Source: Engraulis encrasicolus (taxonomy: Eukaryota; Chordata; Actinopteri; Clupeiformes; Engraulidae). Taken from it: a stretch of DNA of 64,000 nucleotides. Shown here piece by piece: positions 61,721 through 64,000 of the stretch. The notes under the pieces are model-generated. The model had not been told where the DNA came from, ran no database searches, and was given only the letters and a program-made list of their open reading frames with translations. Every line of letters starts with the position of its first letter. The first letter of the stretch is position 1. Location: the NCBI RefSeq assembly GCF_034702125.1, contig NC_085862.1, forward strand, positions 9,259,083-9,323,082, given 5' to 3'. Both the position numbers and the translations under genes were made by a program.

Positions 61721-61886
61721 TACCATACTTAAGTACTGTACTTGATAAGTAGAGTGTACTTAAAATATACTTTTAGAAAATTAAATATATTTAAAGTACA
61801 CTTAAGTACACATTTTTTTGACCTGGGAGCATTTTTTGGGCTGAAAATCATCAGCCTCATCTGGCAACCCTGCATATGATGTACAA

Positions 61887-62177
61887 CAGGGGTGTGGAAC
61901 CTATGTTTTGAGGGCCATTTGCCGCCCTTGATTATGTATGTGTATGACATATTTTGTAAAGGAATATTAGAAAATATATTTGCAATACAATTAATTTATA
62001 TTCAGTGGACCTAGAGAAGGTGGGGTCTGTTTTAAAGGTGGCTGCCTTCAATATAGGCCTAAAGTGCAGGGGAAAATCTTGTTTTGTGTTCATAGTACGA
62101 CCCTCGGAGGACTTTTACGGCCCTCAGATGAATATGAAGTGGTCCCAGGAATGAAAAAGGATGGTTCCCCACCCCTG
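61887..62177 (+). mobile_element. hAT-like MITE, ggtggggaacc family, copy 3
   Basis: Starts caggggtgtggaacctatg and ends ggttccccacccctg; related to the pair at 20351-21006. Flanks are only weakly similar. Confidence 0.78.
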
Positions 62178-62489
62178 CTGTGCAGTGTACATAGTACCAT
62201 GAGTCTCATTCACATAAAAGGTATGAAGCTCCTGTGCACAGCCAGTGTCCAGGTGCTGGTCGTGAAATGCAGTCGTAAGGAATCCAGAAAATTGGAGAAT
62301 AATCATCACAAACTGGTGAAAAAAAACTTAAAAGGTTTTTTTCATTTGATTTCAGATTAGTGGCCCTGTGCGACCATGGCTCCAGGAAGAGGCTTCAGCT
62401 GAAGGTCCTTGGCCAATATAACATCTTTCACCTGGTGGCTCCAGTGGTGGTCTGAGTGGCTGTGTATCAATATGAGACACCATGCCCAG

Positions 62490-62785
62490 GGTGCATCCTA
62501 ATATGTGACCTTGCCTCCTCCCCTTGTGCTTGTCTCCTCGTCCCGCCTCCTGGCCCCTCCTCCGTGGAGAAAACGATAAAGTTTCCCAGCTGTCAGCCTA
62601 GCCACAACAACTTTTGAGGGACTGTTTTTCATTCACCATCCCAATTGCAAATGAGAAAAAGACTTTACAGTTGAGCTTTTGCAAGATATTGAAATATAAT
62701 GCTGTTGTCAGTGATGTCATCATGACGAGAAGCAAGTGGAGGAGGCAAGTGGAGGAGGCAAGGTCGCATATTAAAACGCACTGCC
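62490..62785. mobile_element. MITE related to 14241 and 48300
   Basis: Ends ggtgcatcctaatatgtgac and gtcgcatattaaaacgcac are inverted. The motif ggaggcaagt is duplicated near 62745-62755. Confidence 0.75.
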
Positions 62786-63490
62786 ACCTGCTTCATTTTG
62801 CCCAAAGGAAGAGAGCACCGCTGACAGCTTTGCCCACCCCCTCCACAATGTAATGAGGACCAAATTCTGGGCCCCCTTCTCTCTGTACTCAAGATATTGA
62901 CCCCTTTGCGTGTGTGTGCGTGTGTGTCGTTGGCTCCCTAGCAGCTGCTTAGCTGTGTTTACTCCCTGGTCTATAACGGTCATTTTGTTCGAGCCCTGAG
63001 GACATGATGGCATCAGGTGGCTAGCTACAAGTCCAAGCCTCACCGCAGGTAGCCCTGCTAGCCAGGTGTCACTCACTCCACTCCAGCCAATGAAATCCGC
63101 CGCTGCTGTCTTCCCTCCTCAAACCAACCAACCAATCAGGGGTCCGTATCTCGAAAGCGTCTTTGCTAACGACGGTAGCAACGTCCTTCGTAAGAGCGAC
63201 TCAACTCTCTCTCGACAGCGACGCTCACCACTAAATCCAAGGGAACAGTAAGACAGTCTTAAGACGGTCTTAAGATGGTAGCAACGACAAGAATCGAGAA
63301 ACGGACCCCAGATTTGCCATGCTCCACATGGATGCACACGTATAACCTGGAATCTTATCTTTCAGCCCCAACTGGGCCTCTTATCGCTCCTCTCTCTCCT
63401 CTACTGTCTTCTTTTCTTTTTATCTTCCCCCTTTCCTTCTTCCTCTTATCCCCCCACTTCCTCTTTTGGGAAAATCCCCTGTGTGTGCGT
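62786..63490. other. Non-coding region with a repeat fragment
   Basis: Apart from a dispersed-repeat fragment at 62815-62910 and a short self-complementary stretch around 63250-63275 (cttaagacggtcttaag), I see nothing. Confidence 0.5.
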
Positions 63491-63857
63491 TAGGGCTGCA
63501 CGATATTAGAAAAATATGCGATACACGATAACATGACTGTATACTGCGATATCGATATTACTTGTGATATGTTCATATATTTCCCCTCTACCTGCCATTC
63601 TACACTTTATCATGTATAAAAAAACTGTTTTATTTCCAACATTATTTTTTATTAGGGAAAAGCATGGCTAATATACAGCATCAACTTTAAATGTCAAAAT
63701 TTGTAATACATTGTTTAACCTTTTCACCAAATTTGCTGTTATTGAAAATTAAAAACTGTTTGCGATACGTGCGCAACTTTTGCAATATGTGTATTGCAAG
63801 CCATGGTGTCGCGCTAACGATACATTTTATTACAATATTATGTATTGTGCTGCCCTA
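63491..63857. mobile_element. hAT-like MITE, tagggctgcacgat family, copy 2
   Basis: Ends tagggctgcacgatatta and attgtgctgcccta. Flanks gtgtgcgt (63483-63490) and gtgtgagt (63858-63865) match at 7 of 8. Confidence 0.88.
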
Positions 63858-63914
63858 GTGTGAGTCTCACTGTTCAGCAGGTGAGCCCTCAGGAGGATGC
63901 CAGAGTGGAAGCAG

Positions 63915-64000
63915 AGCAGTGGCGGAACAATTGCACTCACGGGGGCCCCAGGGGCAAGACACTGATGGGGCCCCTGATACAAGGAGGATGATGCCACTGG
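63915..64000. repeat. Start of a ggggcccc-rich dispersed repeat, cut by the window edge
   Basis: cagtggcggaacaattgcac followed by gggggccccaggggcaagac resembles the repeat class at 12694 and 45300. Confidence 0.45.

Larger units (their letters stand above)
51795..61880. mobile_element. Outer hAT-like element, about 10 kb, with exact 8-bp duplication
   Basis: Left terminus caatgttgccagattggg (from 51803) and right terminus catctggcaaccctg (to 61872) are imperfect inverted repeats. Both are flanked by the octamer catatgat (51795-51802, 61873-61880). Most of its length is AT-rich repetitive DNA plus the retrotransposon pair; no transposase is seen. The original element may be only about 200 bp (51803-51957 plus 61828-61872), enlarged by later insertions. 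Confidence 0.85.

Overview
The window comes from a vertebrate nuclear genome, almost certainly a ray-finned fish. Genes are split by GT-AG introns, dinucleotide microsatellites are very abundant, short hAT-like elements are dense, and the coding content is vertebrate. I cannot name the species.

Layout. 1-2,400: a 44-bp minisatellite and small hAT-like elements. 2,432-6,470 (+): a complete six-exon SLC46-family transporter gene, closest to SLC46A2. 7,136-about 10,648 (-): a three-exon gene for a Crypton-derived DUF3504 protein resembling KIAA1958, tail-to-tail with the transporter; its 5' end is unresolved. 10,650-16,190: intergenic, with nested MITEs. 16,329-42,729 (+): ptbp1, the polypyrimidine-tract-binding splicing repressor, in 16 coding exons with very long CT tracts ahead of several of them. 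Its 34-nt autoregulatory exon can be located, and skipping it creates an immediate stop codon. A 100-N gap and an indel-rich stretch damage its last exons. 46,143-47,391 (+): a three-exon FAM174 gene, best matched to FAM174C. 51,795-61,880: one nested repeat complex about 10 kb long, bounded by an exact 8-bp target duplication. It holds AT-rich tandem DNA and, inside that, an end-to-end pair of R2/HERO-type non-LTR retrotransposons, one with an intact 1,168-aa ORF. 61,880-64,000: further MITEs and no gene.

How the parts relate. ptbp1 and FAM174C are both on human 19p13.3. An SLC46A2-like gene and a KIAA1958-like gene beside a PTB gene recall human 9q32 (PTBP3, KIAA1958, SLC46A2). The block may therefore preserve an old vertebrate paralogon arrangement. 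The strongest leads are the retrotransposon dimer, which looks like one template-jumping insertion; the visible ptbp1 autoregulatory architecture, including a 51-nt in-frame cassette exon absent from human PTBP1; and the recombinase-derived gene without its catalytic C-terminus.
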